Part shown: piece after piece, positions 57,301-64,000 of the stretch | Position numbering within the stretch: the first letter of the stretch is position 1 | Layout: every line of letters begins with the position of its first letter | DNA from: Prevotella sp. | GTDB taxonomy: Bacteria > Bacteroidota > Bacteroidia > Bacteroidales > Bacteroidaceae | Length of the DNA: 64,000 bases | Assembly (NCBI GenBank): GCA_017410365.1 | Contig: JAFQQY010000019.1 | Location: forward strand, 1-64,000 | Direction: 5' to 3' | The notes under the pieces: model-generated | Told to the model about the DNA's origin: nothing | The model's input: only the letters and a program-made list of their open reading frames with translations | Database searches by the model: none | Program-made: the position numbers and the translations under genes

Positions 57301-59820
57301 TACCTCTATGTCGATGAACCTACAGTAATGCGCAATAGCAAGATTTACATTGACGACAGAGAATGTACCGACAACACGAAGAGCGAACTTGACCTGCTGT
57401 ATGACTTCTACAAGAAGACACAGGATGCTGACACGCTTAACGAGCATGTAAAGAACGGTGCCAACCTTGACTTCCATATCAATAGCGATGTAACGACAAA
57501 GAAGGATGAATGGCAACCGATTGGCGATGCAGAATGCTTCGAGGGGTCGCTTCACGGCAATGGTCACACCATCTATGGCCTTGACAACTCTCTGTTCGGC
57601 AATCTCTGCGGTAAGGTCTACAACCTCGGTGTAACAGGTTCTTTCAATGGCGGTGGTATTTCTGACAATGGCGGAACAGTAACAAATAGCTGGATAAACA
57701 CAACTGCAACTGACATCAATGCAGAGACAACTTATGCAGTTATAGGCAATGGTGGTGGCAAGATTATCAATAGCTACTATCCAAGCGACCTGACATATAA
57801 GGCTGGCACTGCTATGCCACGTTCTGCTGCCGACTTCCTCAAAGGAAAGGTTGCATACGACCTCAACCGCTATTATCTTGAAGCTCGTAAGGCCATTGCA
57901 GGCAATGCCTCAACAGGCAAACCGTTCAGTTATATAAAAGCCAACAGCGACGGTTCGCTCGAAACAAACCCTGACGGTGTAACACAAAAGATACATGAGG
58001 CTTATTATAACGATGATGACTATGACACGTATGTTGAAGACTACTTCGGAAATGTCGACTTCACATATTCCGATGGTACGCTTCCGCTCGAAAACGACAT
58101 CCGCTTGTCTACTAATGACGCGAAGTATTATCCTATCTATCCGGACGATTATATCTTCTTCGGTCAGACACTCAATTATTTTGAAAACTATCATGGCGAG
58201 ACACCAAGTGTGATTCAGAAGAACGACAAGCGCATGCTTGAGCGAACAGATTATAGTTCAAACCGCGTCTATCGGGCACCGGCATATCGCATGAGCAGCA
58301 CACTCAATGCTGAGTCGCCAGCTGTTTACTTCAACCGTTATGCGGTATTTGCTTCACAGTACAGAAGTACTCCTGTCGATGAAACACTGACAGCAATCGA
58401 CTTCACCGGCAACAGCGGTAAGGAGACTGGTATTGCCGTTGATTATTCTCCATTGCTCGACTATGAGGGACTGGCAGGATTCGCTACGCGCGGCATCACA
58501 CAGAACCTGCTTGTATATGCCGATGACGATGCACGAGACAACCAGTCGCACACAGTATTACAGACAGGTTTGCCAGAGCCTGCATTGGAGTATGGTGAAA
58601 ACAACTGCGTGCAACCATTGCCAGCTACGACAATAGCCACTATCAATGGCCACTTGGTTGACTTCGACGGTAGCAACTACACATCGCCACGCACCCATTT
58701 CCTTGTTGACAAACAGAACTTCAATGCACCTATAGCATATAGTTATGTCAACGACAATGCTATGTGGTACCAGCGCAAGCCTGAGACATTCATCGATATT
58801 ATCGACGGAACAACCCATGGCTGGGATGCCGTGAGCCTGCCATTCACAGCCGGCATGGTGACAACCCACCAGAAGGGTGATATCACCCACTTCTACGGCA
58901 CAGAAGACAAAGCCCATGAGTATTGGCTGCGCTCGGCTGTAAAAATGGTAAAAATGTCTGACGATGACAAGTCTATGGTATTTAACCGTCCAACACTAAC
59001 AAACGATACCGTATTCGATAAGGGTAGCTATGAGACTGAGAATAGTTTCCTATACAGCTACTATTATCAACATGATGATAAGAAAGGTGACTCTAACACC
59101 AATTCTTCACTGCAAGACAATGCAACTGCTGGTGACAGCCTTGGCGGAATACAGACAGGCAACCATGGCAATTACTATTACTACAACAGTACACGCACAT
59201 ACACTAACTATCTGTATCTCACTGGCGGTGTACCATATATCATCGGCTTCCCAGGAGAGCGTTTCTATGAGTTCGACATGTCGGGCAAGTTCCAGCCAGA
59301 CTACTCATCAGCAAGCATTCCTGCTCTCGATGCCCAGACGGTAACATACATCTCGCTACTTAATGAGTACATACCTGTTTCTGACGAACAGACGGCAAGC
59401 AAGAAGACTGCCGGCGATGGCTTTGCTTACACCGCAACCTATCAGGCACAGAGTCTCAGCGATATATATACGGTCAATGCGTCCGGTACAGCCTTCGAGC
59501 CTGCCACGACAACAGTACCGTTCCGCCCATATCTGGCGGTAAGCAGTTCATCAGCCAAGAAGCACAAGGCTATAAACATCAGCTACGAGGCAACGGCAAT
59601 AAAAGATACGGACTTCGACCGTGCCCATGGTCTGCGCATCTACGCCAAGAACCGCACCATCCATGTCGATTCATACTTGGAAGTGGAGACAGATGTCAAC
59701 ATCTACAACACCGCCGGCGTACTGATAAGCAGCTTCCGCATACTCCCAGGCGAGCAGCGCCAAGTATCGGTAGCAAGCGGCATCTATATCGTCAATCGGA
59801 AAAAGTTGTCGGTAAACTAA
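48358..59820 (+). CDS. Giant 3820-residue repeat protein, probable surface adhesin with T9SS-type C-terminus
   Basis: The largest gene of the window. The start overlaps the fimbrillin 6 stop; a second start at 48415 (Met20) would give a cleaner signal peptide, MQLYGMLMVCMLNFANAFA, cut before Gln39. Residues about 60-1850 are repeats of roughly 28-41 residues with a V/I-Y/F-GGG core (V70, V111, V146, V174 ...), alternating with T-x-V-x-I-x-GG strands: a probable beta-solenoid. At about 1880-1910 and again at 2335-2810, a Cys-containing repeat (Y-I-C ... G-x-x-I ... Y-x-x-L) recurs. A GLUG-like module lies near 3060-3115 (GSLHGNGHTIYGLDNSLFG). The end (about 3740-3820) has a VNIYNTAGVLISSF and ASGIYIV pattern like T9SS type A tails. 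No enzyme motif is visible. Adhesion or scaffold function is inference. Confidence 0.85.
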   Translation: MNIRNHIYATYITIKDSRIMQLYGMLMVCMLNFANAFAQEAAQPQQSVAQDTVMRKAGGTAPTIIIGGDVYGGGLEGKVGVAPAEGQEITAEQANTEVTNVTIAGGQLRTVFGGGKNGEVFGKTTVSIQGGEIGADKWEGTPYGGVYGGGEGASAIVHGHTDVTIGGGTNYNNVYGGGKQALLKGNSNVTLESGIIRNRVFAGARMADINGYGLVNIVGDNSEGADMLIVRAVYGGNDISGSIFNRSKNKPTDLTLKVAQGLPEGLASFVFSQNTATNVFIGNVFGGGNGDYTYDNDLDNEGKLQINLVEEQLPNDEDETIVTFKNLNKPEADYAYLQIEGGTFGNIYGGGNNATILKQTDIYYGINDAEIKPLKGIPSENLSWLKLYEGFTKDNENNTFDLTYNAFRIFGGNNLAEMNIRPKWHLKSGTVGNIYSGGNKGKMTNPNGIILTITSPDLKAHNVYGGCRMANVEPKDADAIAEETYTYHSYNYPVGNGTFDENYEAEYKFKEGYAARVLVTDGKINNLYGGNDISGKVHFGTNVELRGAISGDVYGGGNGSYAYTDKAEWIKSHPEDADYFYESGSTNSIDAMYAYRPHVEKTLLHITGIGSTAPPVYVTGGVYCGGNSATLAKDGDRDDATATFEIGKHVVINSVFLGSNGKNMIAEDILQKYANKDFSSITLTDSVQFAKYMEAVAVNLKPTITWEWDNDAVPGMNDANATEAYIGAFYCGGNVGSMTTLEQMNMTFPKGLTIFDRIVGGCNSARIAAKDGLNASHDGGVTEAMTDGSPKVVLNIDSRLEPRKMVLTYADGDKEKLFYSSASTEINTQTYEYGTDENKKEYSILHGANVYGGCYESGQINGDVEINVRRDIVSPDIPEEHMVSKNPEFLKDAGLVDSDGNALQNVPFAQYAFSTAMNVFGGGYGKDTEIKGMTTINLTDDARVMKVFGGGEMGLVLGKEITDNGIKTKKGTVINISATKPADETKYNTYMAYGGGYEGLVNGNVEVYLNSGRLFDVYGGSCNADIEGSTYVQVGNGVSDVLEIKNSVYGANDFGGQLLQDKLWSIDNGAKAIRSRSHVVYNSGAIENELYGGAFGSYDYSKFVRDNIEGFKFPRQESPVNKLVGDDIAANTFVQIASQSTNANDYVKNGIYGGGRGFANATGIVDVHQTYVHLHSATYNSRYAASLFNPMTPAVYGGGYYSHVENTLVDAVTGHVGIIYGGTAGMSATQLNPEISYNAGTTTVNIYNGMDNTSMIVYGAGPLAGANTTNVHLYGGVADKVYGGAFAEGICSETNIFVPKTSTISVNALYGGSRGKQPNLPCDVIQSNINFLSDKASVTDAIFGGNDFMRATKNSLINITVPVKNLKADTLINVYAAGDGAGSIAGYTRAELSGRAEVRDIYGGGRNGLVLDGFDGAMNNDGLLAEYILEDSELTNLKTYYSETKNNLPTWDKLISKTNTNVYLIGGQVKNIYGGGFNGDITGNTFVSIGKKQATLHGDGRPTVLRSAYGGGQLACVKGNANISLYDGYIGYKYIAPSTAEGEGTYEPNIKISSIDELNLLDDNGNLYGGGYDEGGFVHNSYVNIYGGVVRNSVYGGGEIAAIGEGEMESPGSYKLKTITTPGSSNVYMHGGLVERNVFGGGRGFSYNESGGTIIGKKYYTDGFTFGKTSVEIHRGTVGTDASVALGHGNVFGGGNVGFVYSDATRNDADGYYYKNEKLTEDCRVVVSAHGIVKESAGDEGLSFIDNDGDDELLEDKTFKKGEAIPTAYLNLLASGDDRWNHIDQTGVVIRNAVFAGGNVSIGDDKLYANTYTVYGNCTASVIDVRNKDLVSLGGHEIGGLYGDGNLTLVDGYRELNITNYGTDYHNLQNNISYDEYNQLTSREREYYELKSEYICKKDFTYTYTENGNTITKTYKANENNEDHIINETVYNFIVDKLTEQKLAGNSNLSEEEAKTEVITSLNDYFEMHSLCNLYNGRMMNTIQRADFCGMFGSRILLKGALDRVINVADNKKYTINRIGELSLNQDKFKQNGEDKIHGNYFGIYSIVNYLGALTSDVLFTEPRVTDNENYKGDDYGTLTYKGWKTKHLNDKSRNIGKSKNTVALASGVYLELVKGLDNNNQKDYGFVTGIIGLDLINVARGEGGGFVYAKNEHGEQISTSLEQVTLASSNKGARSNKSYSYSEATSTSRMHTSGNFVNDIKLIVDDCFPGNNNFFGANASPAHMWYIKGDHYVYDLTISAYTGASQAYDRVTNTSLNVTAGSDGRVELKEIGRNRYAYFVGMSYNDKTLTASDYIVAGSNVYYLNDPITYWDWSRLSEEEKIFFTDNPNKDTYICNKDFTVDDQSFTKGEVITHIAYEALAGKTIKNEEDEDVSVQTYFNISNAVSKDNGFLLTIDISNPAVWDDYYNSQTGNNKKLGSKLTLEEKAQMLLAPTFTCTSGGIFGQQSYKEHDLIDETTKTNYDAITQPKPKGQATVEKAYIAKKNLAVVVGNQTYHYVEGACMSETHYNALSATDKQSSAALAYICTETVKMNDESGQHYIYGVAISDNEYNELKTANDALYSSCFEPAYICTSDGYYGGKYFEANKNYPALDYCGVNKNERGNFTFNEDAFDLLRHDFDLTDDSQVGLHGAPWSEKQRVDYTAIFSGAEIPDGSISVDVTYNNAEGTETTTNITIQSGMEPLDNYVYEALPNEQARYSQITIGEEDKDGGKYSCYIVKTTFFTGDKMYRAGTKLTKTEYNLISDNLQSNMEQREFNSEGEYYYCHEAYKAYTTVGGFSANSEVPTGTIISGTEYAQLKNYQKYFIIQGEMPKITSTLYVAPEIGISDLEKERIVTAVYEYTYKEFNGSSYENIVEKHIVNIHVDFESGAPSVGRLMPPATILPGQNISINKPGVERGAYEVLGGNWEMYTNQTDAQSHTNGQRIENGSTPLFWYQNGYWVAYYAESFLGRTYSNAVQLSIANYHDINNMMNHKVDGKHEYLYVDEPTVMRNSKIYIDDRECTDNTKSELDLLYDFYKKTQDADTLNEHVKNGANLDFHINSDVTTKKDEWQPIGDAECFEGSLHGNGHTIYGLDNSLFGNLCGKVYNLGVTGSFNGGGISDNGGTVTNSWINTTATDINAETTYAVIGNGGGKIINSYYPSDLTYKAGTAMPRSAADFLKGKVAYDLNRYYLEARKAIAGNASTGKPFSYIKANSDGSLETNPDGVTQKIHEAYYNDDDYDTYVEDYFGNVDFTYSDGTLPLENDIRLSTNDAKYYPIYPDDYIFFGQTLNYFENYHGETPSVIQKNDKRMLERTDYSSNRVYRAPAYRMSSTLNAESPAVYFNRYAVFASQYRSTPVDETLTAIDFTGNSGKETGIAVDYSPLLDYEGLAGFATRGITQNLLVYADDDARDNQSHTVLQTGLPEPALEYGENNCVQPLPATTIATINGHLVDFDGSNYTSPRTHFLVDKQNFNAPIAYSYVNDNAMWYQRKPETFIDIIDGTTHGWDAVSLPFTAGMVTTHQKGDITHFYGTEDKAHEYWLRSAVKMVKMSDDDKSMVFNRPTLTNDTVFDKGSYETENSFLYSYYYQHDDKKGDSNTNSSLQDNATAGDSLGGIQTGNHGNYYYYNSTRTYTNYLYLTGGVPYIIGFPGERFYEFDMSGKFQPDYSSASIPALDAQTVTYISLLNEYIPVSDEQTASKKTAGDGFAYTATYQAQSLSDIYTVNASGTAFEPATTTVPFRPYLAVSSSSAKKHKAINISYEATAIKDTDFDRAHGLRIYAKNRTIHVDSYLEVETDVNIYNTAGVLISSFRILPGEQRQVSVASGIYIVNRKKLSVN

Positions 59821-59912
59821 AGTCCCTAAAGACTCTAAGGCCCCTAAAGACCCAAAGGACCCTAAAAACCCTAAGGCCCCTAAAGACCCTAAAAACCCTA
59901 AAAGAAAAAAGA
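59818..59912. repeat. CCCTAAA-type degenerate tandem repeat, left of the four-helix gene
   Basis: Words of the form ccctaaagac, cctaaaaac and ctaaggcc recur end to end from the giant gene's stop to 9 bases before the next ATG. The same words resume at 60474 on the other side of the gene. Confidence 0.85.
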
Positions 59913-59920
59913 AAAAAATA

Positions 59921-60478
59921 ATGGAAAAGCTAATCAGACATACAGGCAATTACAAGAATCTTCTGAGCTATCAGAAGACAGATGTGATATTCTGTATCAC
60001 TGTTCAGTTTTGCAACAAGTTTCTATCCAAGACTGACCGTACCTTCGATCAGATGGTGCAGGCTGCCCGCTCTGGCAAGCAGAACATCATCGAAGGATGT
60101 GCTGCTTCTGCCACCTCTTCCAAGACCGAGATAAAGCTCATTAACGTGGCGAAAGCCAGCCTACAGGAATTGCTGGAAGATTACGAAGACTATCTGAAGA
60201 CACATGGTCAGCGACAGTGGGAAGAAGGCTCTGTAGAACTGGAAACCATGCGCCGTCTAGGCAGGGAGCATAGCGATACCGACTACTATATGCAGCTCAT
60301 CGCCACCCGCCCGGCAGCCACAATAGCCAATATAGCCATTGTGCTCATCAAGCAAGCCGACTATCTGCTCTTCCGCCAACTTGAACGTCTCGAAAAAGAC
60401 TTCCTTCAAAACGGCGGATTCACAGAAAGAATGTACAGAATAAGATCAGAACAAAGAAAGAACAAAGAGAAACCATAG
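59921..60478 (+). CDS. Four-helix-bundle suffix-domain protein
   Basis: The 185-residue protein begins like the S23/four-helix-bundle family: KNLLSYQKTDVIFCITVQFC, then DQMVQAARSGKQNIIEGCAAS (the conserved R-S/A-G-x-Q-N-I-I-E-G turn) and SSKTEIKLINVAKASLQELLEDYEDYL. A charged C-terminal segment follows, the suffix type. Relatives occur inserted in 23S rRNA intervening sequences and as the accessory subunit of diversity-generating retroelements, where they bind nucleic acid. No reverse transcriptase or template repeat is in the window. It sits alone between two large secreted-protein genes, framed by related C-rich repeats on both sides. Confidence 0.88.
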   Translation: MEKLIRHTGNYKNLLSYQKTDVIFCITVQFCNKFLSKTDRTFDQMVQAARSGKQNIIEGCAASATSSKTEIKLINVAKASLQELLEDYEDYLKTHGQRQWEEGSVELETMRRLGREHSDTDYYMQLIATRPAATIANIAIVLIKQADYLLFRQLERLEKDFLQNGGFTERMYRIRSEQRKNKEKP

Positions 60479-60601
60479 TTCCCTAAAGTCCTTAAGAACC
60501 CTAAGGCCCCTAAAGACCCCAAGGGCCCAAGGGCCCAAAAACCCCAAGGACCCTAAAAACCCCAAGGACCCCAAAAACCCTAAAGCCCTAAAAAAAACAA
60601 A
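60474..60601. repeat. CCCTAAA-type degenerate tandem repeat, right of the four-helix gene
   Basis: About 128 bases of cccctaaag, aagggcccaag, aaaaacccc and accctaaa words between the four-helix gene and the next start. Same composition as 59818-59912 but with more ggccc units. Confidence 0.85.
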
Positions 60602-60603
60602 AC

Positions 60604-63600
60604 ATGCAACAGAAAAAGAATATCATAAGCATCACCACCAGCGCAGCAAACAGCTGCGCTGCCCACACCATCACCACCTTTATGAAGCACATAAGCATGC
60701 TTGCCCTACTGCTAATGACCTTTGCTTTGGGGGCGAGGGGACAGGAAACTGTAACCATTACACATTATTGGAAAAATGACGGAACCCCATGGAGTACTTC
60801 AAACCTAATTCAGGGAGATTATCCTAAAATTATTAACGATATTTATGATAATCTTAAAGATAAAGATGATGTTAAAAAATTCAGAAAAGCAGAATACAAT
60901 ATATTTGACGTTGTTGCAGGAGATATTACTATCGTTTTTGATTATACAAGTGGAAGCAAACGCTTAAATATCTTTGGAGTTGCACTTATTGATTCTAATA
61001 ATAATATTGTTTCATCTGATTATCATTTTGGATATACTGGTGGTGCCGATTTTGAGAATATATATAATGTCAATGCCACAGAAAGCGGCAACTATACTCT
61101 TAGATATTATATCGGAGTGGACGAGTCTGGTAATGTACTGAAAAATACTAATGGCGACATCAATATAAGTTATACAAAAGCGCCACAAGCACCCATTATT
61201 AGCATTTCTGCAACCGGAGAGGTCACAATTTATAGCAACAGTTCTTCTGTCAAATCGTATTATAGTATAGACGGTGAAAATTATTCTTTATATAACGAAA
61301 ACAACAAACCAACAATTTCAGAAGGTCAAGTTATATACGCAAAGAATATTTACACCTACAATGGCAATGATTATGTTTCATCTATTACTTCTTTATCATA
61401 TAACAAAATAGATGACATAACAGAGTTACAAAATATAACAGGTGGCAATTATTATATTATTACCAATGATATCGATGCTTCATCATTAACTGAATCAATA
61501 GATAATTTCTCCGGCACATTAGACGGTGACTACCATACTATCAGCGGATTAACCATACCGCTGTTCAATACACTGAATAATGGTACGGTTAAAAACGTGG
61601 TGCTGGATAATGTGCAACTATCCTCTGCCGTTACGGTAAACGATACAGTGTGTTTGGGTGCCATTGCTGCCTATGCTTCTGGCAACACGAAGATTTACAA
61701 CTGCGGTATTCTTTCTACTAAGGACGAAGCTTCAAGTGTAAGTGGAGGTGACAATACGGGGTCCTTAGTGGGTTACATCACTGGTAATACGCGTGTGGTA
61801 AACAACTACAGCTATGCTAATGTTAGTGGAGGAGAATATGTAGGCGGTATTGTGGGGCGAGTGGCTGGTACGGAACTCTCCAACAGCAACTATAGCAATG
61901 ACAACCATTGCGCCGTTACTAACAACATGTTCTACGGTGACTTATCGGGTACATCAAAAGTGTCACCCGTATACGCAGGCAATCATACCAGCAATATTCA
62001 GAACACCAACGAATATAATTTCTGGAGAAGCAAGGCAAATGTAAGATACAACAACTACAACAACCAATTGGCAATAGATAAGGATTCCTACCTAAACCGC
62101 TTTCCTTTCTATCGTCATATTCAGAACACACATAGGGAATTGGCTGCCATTTATCTGTTTGGTTCACGCACTGATGCCACTGTTGCAGAAATAGGACACT
62201 GGTATAATGTGAAGAATGAAGATAAAATTCCTTATCCTATCATTGAGGAATGGAAGACAAATACAAAGAAGACTACTGTGGATATTAAAGCCAACCTACC
62301 CAATACCACAGAAAAGTTTGCGGGTAAATTATTAGGCAATATAGGTTCTGACGGTTATTATACCGGTACTGGTCAACAAGTGACTTCCATGGGCAACGGA
62401 GGATATCTCACAGTAAATATAAATATCAATGGAAGTAGTTATACCTCACAATTGCCCATCACAGATATGGACACCCTAAACTACGATTTCACTTGGGGTA
62501 AAGTGGTACTTCCTTTTGCCAATGAATATGAGGAATGGACACGCGACTATAGTAAGATATGCACGGGATGGAAGATAACCAGCATTACTGGCGGTACGAC
62601 TGGTTCTTTGACTAACTATAACTTTGCAGACCGTGACAGCACGGCAAAAGACCTATATAGCAATAGCAACTACATCTTTGCCCAAGGCGGAAACTACATC
62701 GTGCCCTATGGCGTAACAGAAATCAACATTGAGGCTAATTTTGCAAACGCCTTTTATCTTAGTGACGCTTACTATGATTATGGATACGATGCCTCTTATG
62801 GCGGGCAGACTGGGTTGACAACACAAGTGCCAAACACATATCACGGGCAGACGGTGTATACATCTTTAAGTGATTTGATTGACGACAAGTTAAGCAGCAA
62901 TACAGACCCACATTCACAGGCCATAGTTCTTGTGGGCAACTATCACTATAATCAAAATGTAGTAGGCACTTGCTTCGCAACTGGCAAAGCCGTTACCATC
63001 ATGAGTGTCGATGAGGACTGTAATCAAGAGCCAGACTATGGCTGGTACAGTTACCATACCACCGACCGCACGGATATTCCGCCAATGCGCTTCGACTTTG
63101 TTCCTAATATAGGTATCGGTATGGCAGCACGTACTACTGGAAGTACTCCGAATCCGACTATAGGTATTTGGCATAGTCATGGTTGGTTTGAGCTTACCGA
63201 GACCTGCGTGAGCATAATGAGTGAGTGTGAAATAAACTCCTCCTCTTTCGATGCTGCCGACAATGGCAAAGGCAATAACCGTTGGATTGCCAACAGCGGC
63301 TACTTCATTCAGATTGTACGAGCTCGCGATGGCAACTGTACAAAATTAAGCTATATTCAAATAGGTGGCAATGCATACGTTGAGCAACTTTATCCTGGGT
63401 CACATACTGATAATGCACGCCAATCAACACTTCGTCCAATCAATGTAACAGGCGGTGAAATTGAAGAATGCTTCATGACTGGTTATAGGGCAGGCGCTAC
63501 TGCTCCAGGCGAGAATATCTACTTTTGGTGCGCAGGCGGAAGAATCCACAAATATCTTTCGGCCTATATGGAAGATCCTTCTACCAAGGGTGTCAATGTT

Positions 63601-64000
63601 ACTGCAAAGGTTGACCATGCCCGTATCGGACGCTTCTTTGGCGGAGGAACATCTTCATCAGCACCCATCACTGGTAATATAAACATCACTATGAACAACT
63701 CGTTAGTTGATTTCTATTGTGGCGGTCCTGAGTTCGGAGACATGGATTCACTCAAAACCGTTACAACTAATGCTATTGGTTCTACATTCGGGCAATACTA
63801 TGGAGCTGGATTCGGAGGAACTTCCATCACTTACAATCGAGAAGGTAACAATGCTAGTGTCAGTTTTGGGAACAATACCGTAACCTACCCTTTGGCTTGG
63901 AATAATTACAAACGATTGACATTGAATGACGATTATGGTATTGGTACTTGCTATGATTTCGAGTATATTTTATATTCTGGTGGCGGTGGTACAGGTGTGG
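60604..64000 (+). CDS. Second large secreted repeat protein (partial, continues past the window)
   Basis: The frame stays open from 60604 to the last base (1132 codons). An in-frame Met27 (60682) gives a better signal peptide, MKHISMLALLLMTFALGARG, cut before QE, so it may be the real start. Residues about 30-290 are beta-rich (a sandwich with Asn/Tyr-rich loops). GLUG-like repeats follow at about 300-430: GTLDGDYHTISGLTIPLFN, then NTGSLVGYITGNTRVVNNY and YVGGIVGRVAG. From about 900 on there are G/Y-rich repeats with FGGGTSSS and CGGPEFG. It resembles the giant gene in style but not in sequence detail. It is probably another T9SS-type surface protein; the tail is out of view. Confidence 0.8.
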   Translation, partial: MQQKKNIISITTSAANSCAAHTITTFMKHISMLALLLMTFALGARGQETVTITHYWKNDGTPWSTSNLIQGDYPKIINDIYDNLKDKDDVKKFRKAEYNIFDVVAGDITIVFDYTSGSKRLNIFGVALIDSNNNIVSSDYHFGYTGGADFENIYNVNATESGNYTLRYYIGVDESGNVLKNTNGDINISYTKAPQAPIISISATGEVTIYSNSSSVKSYYSIDGENYSLYNENNKPTISEGQVIYAKNIYTYNGNDYVSSITSLSYNKIDDITELQNITGGNYYIITNDIDASSLTESIDNFSGTLDGDYHTISGLTIPLFNTLNNGTVKNVVLDNVQLSSAVTVNDTVCLGAIAAYASGNTKIYNCGILSTKDEASSVSGGDNTGSLVGYITGNTRVVNNYSYANVSGGEYVGGIVGRVAGTELSNSNYSNDNHCAVTNNMFYGDLSGTSKVSPVYAGNHTSNIQNTNEYNFWRSKANVRYNNYNNQLAIDKDSYLNRFPFYRHIQNTHRELAAIYLFGSRTDATVAEIGHWYNVKNEDKIPYPIIEEWKTNTKKTTVDIKANLPNTTEKFAGKLLGNIGSDGYYTGTGQQVTSMGNGGYLTVNININGSSYTSQLPITDMDTLNYDFTWGKVVLPFANEYEEWTRDYSKICTGWKITSITGGTTGSLTNYNFADRDSTAKDLYSNSNYIFAQGGNYIVPYGVTEINIEANFANAFYLSDAYYDYGYDASYGGQTGLTTQVPNTYHGQTVYTSLSDLIDDKLSSNTDPHSQAIVLVGNYHYNQNVVGTCFATGKAVTIMSVDEDCNQEPDYGWYSYHTTDRTDIPPMRFDFVPNIGIGMAARTTGSTPNPTIGIWHSHGWFELTETCVSIMSECEINSSSFDAADNGKGNNRWIANSGYFIQIVRARDGNCTKLSYIQIGGNAYVEQLYPGSHTDNARQSTLRPINVTGGEIEECFMTGYRAGATAPGENIYFWCAGGRIHKYLSAYMEDPSTKGVNVTAKVDHARIGRFFGGGTSSSAPITGNINITMNNSLVDFYCGGPEFGDMDSLKTVTTNAIGSTFGQYYGAGFGGTSITYNREGNNASVSFGNNTVTYPLAWNNYKRLTLNDDYGIGTCYDFEYILYSGGGGTGV

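Noticed and set aside
59921..60478. Diversity-generating retroelement accessory gene
   Set aside because: The four-helix fold fits, but no reverse transcriptase, template repeat or C-type lectin target is in the window. Kept only as a question in the findings.

Overview
The window comes from a member of the Bacteroidota, most probably Bacteroidales and Prevotella-like. The evidence is: promoters of the TTTG-N19-21-TAnnTTTG type rather than sigma70 type; few Shine-Dalgarno sequences; outer-membrane OmpA and DUF3575-type proteins; type IX secretion (T9SS)-like C-termini; Mfa/FimA-type fimbrillin lipoproteins; and the gene strings tig-clpP-clpX-recQ and guaB-PPIase-PPIase-OstA-mutL. I see no insertion sequence, prophage, CRISPR array or rRNA.

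Left part (1-16.7 kb): leftward genes asnS, an RsuA/RluB-type pseudouridine synthase with a long GGYGQQR tail, and purB. Next come two nearly identical tRNA-Val(UAC) units that bracket a leftward paaK/ACT-domain pair, with an array of short palindromes upstream of paaK. Then a rightward pair (a GH35-like lipoprotein glycosidase and a PKD-domain secreted protein), leftward fabI and asd, and a tightly overlapped rightward operon of a cation:proton antiporter, lolD and a cvfB-like S1 protein.

Middle (16.7-38.5 kb): a rightward secreted protein of unknown function. After it, leftward genes for a cohesin-like T9SS-type protein, a dockerin protein, an OmpA protein and a coiled-coil lipoprotein. Then two long leftward housekeeping blocks. 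One covers outer-membrane biogenesis, repair and purine synthesis (guaB, two parvulin PPIases, an OstA/LptA-like protein, mutL), with recQ and a small secreted protein upstream. The other covers protein quality control (tig, clpP, clpX).

Right part (38.5-64 kb) is the accessory region and the most interesting. A 550-bp non-coding stretch carries a 25-bp perfect inverted repeat, a G8 tract and a clear -7 box. It leads into a rightward run of nine genes: an OmpA-like/DUF3575 barrel protein, a DUF5119 lipoprotein, six different fimbrillin-family lipoproteins that all carry a conserved Thr-Arg-Ala site, and a 3820-residue secreted protein whose start overlaps the stop of the sixth fimbrillin. The giant protein has a glycine-rich repeat (probable beta-solenoid) N-terminal half, an unfamiliar Cys-containing repeat in the middle, a GLUG-like module and a T9SS-like C-terminus. 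I read this as a surface-appendage locus in which several alternative or minor fimbrillins are made with a giant adhesin. After it lies a four-helix-bundle protein gene framed on both sides by degenerate CCCTAAA-type repeats, then the first 1132 codons of a second large secreted protein that runs off the window.

Intergenic spaces throughout carry degenerate short tandem repeats, each spacer with its own unit, and a G/C-rich hairpin motif seen in several places.
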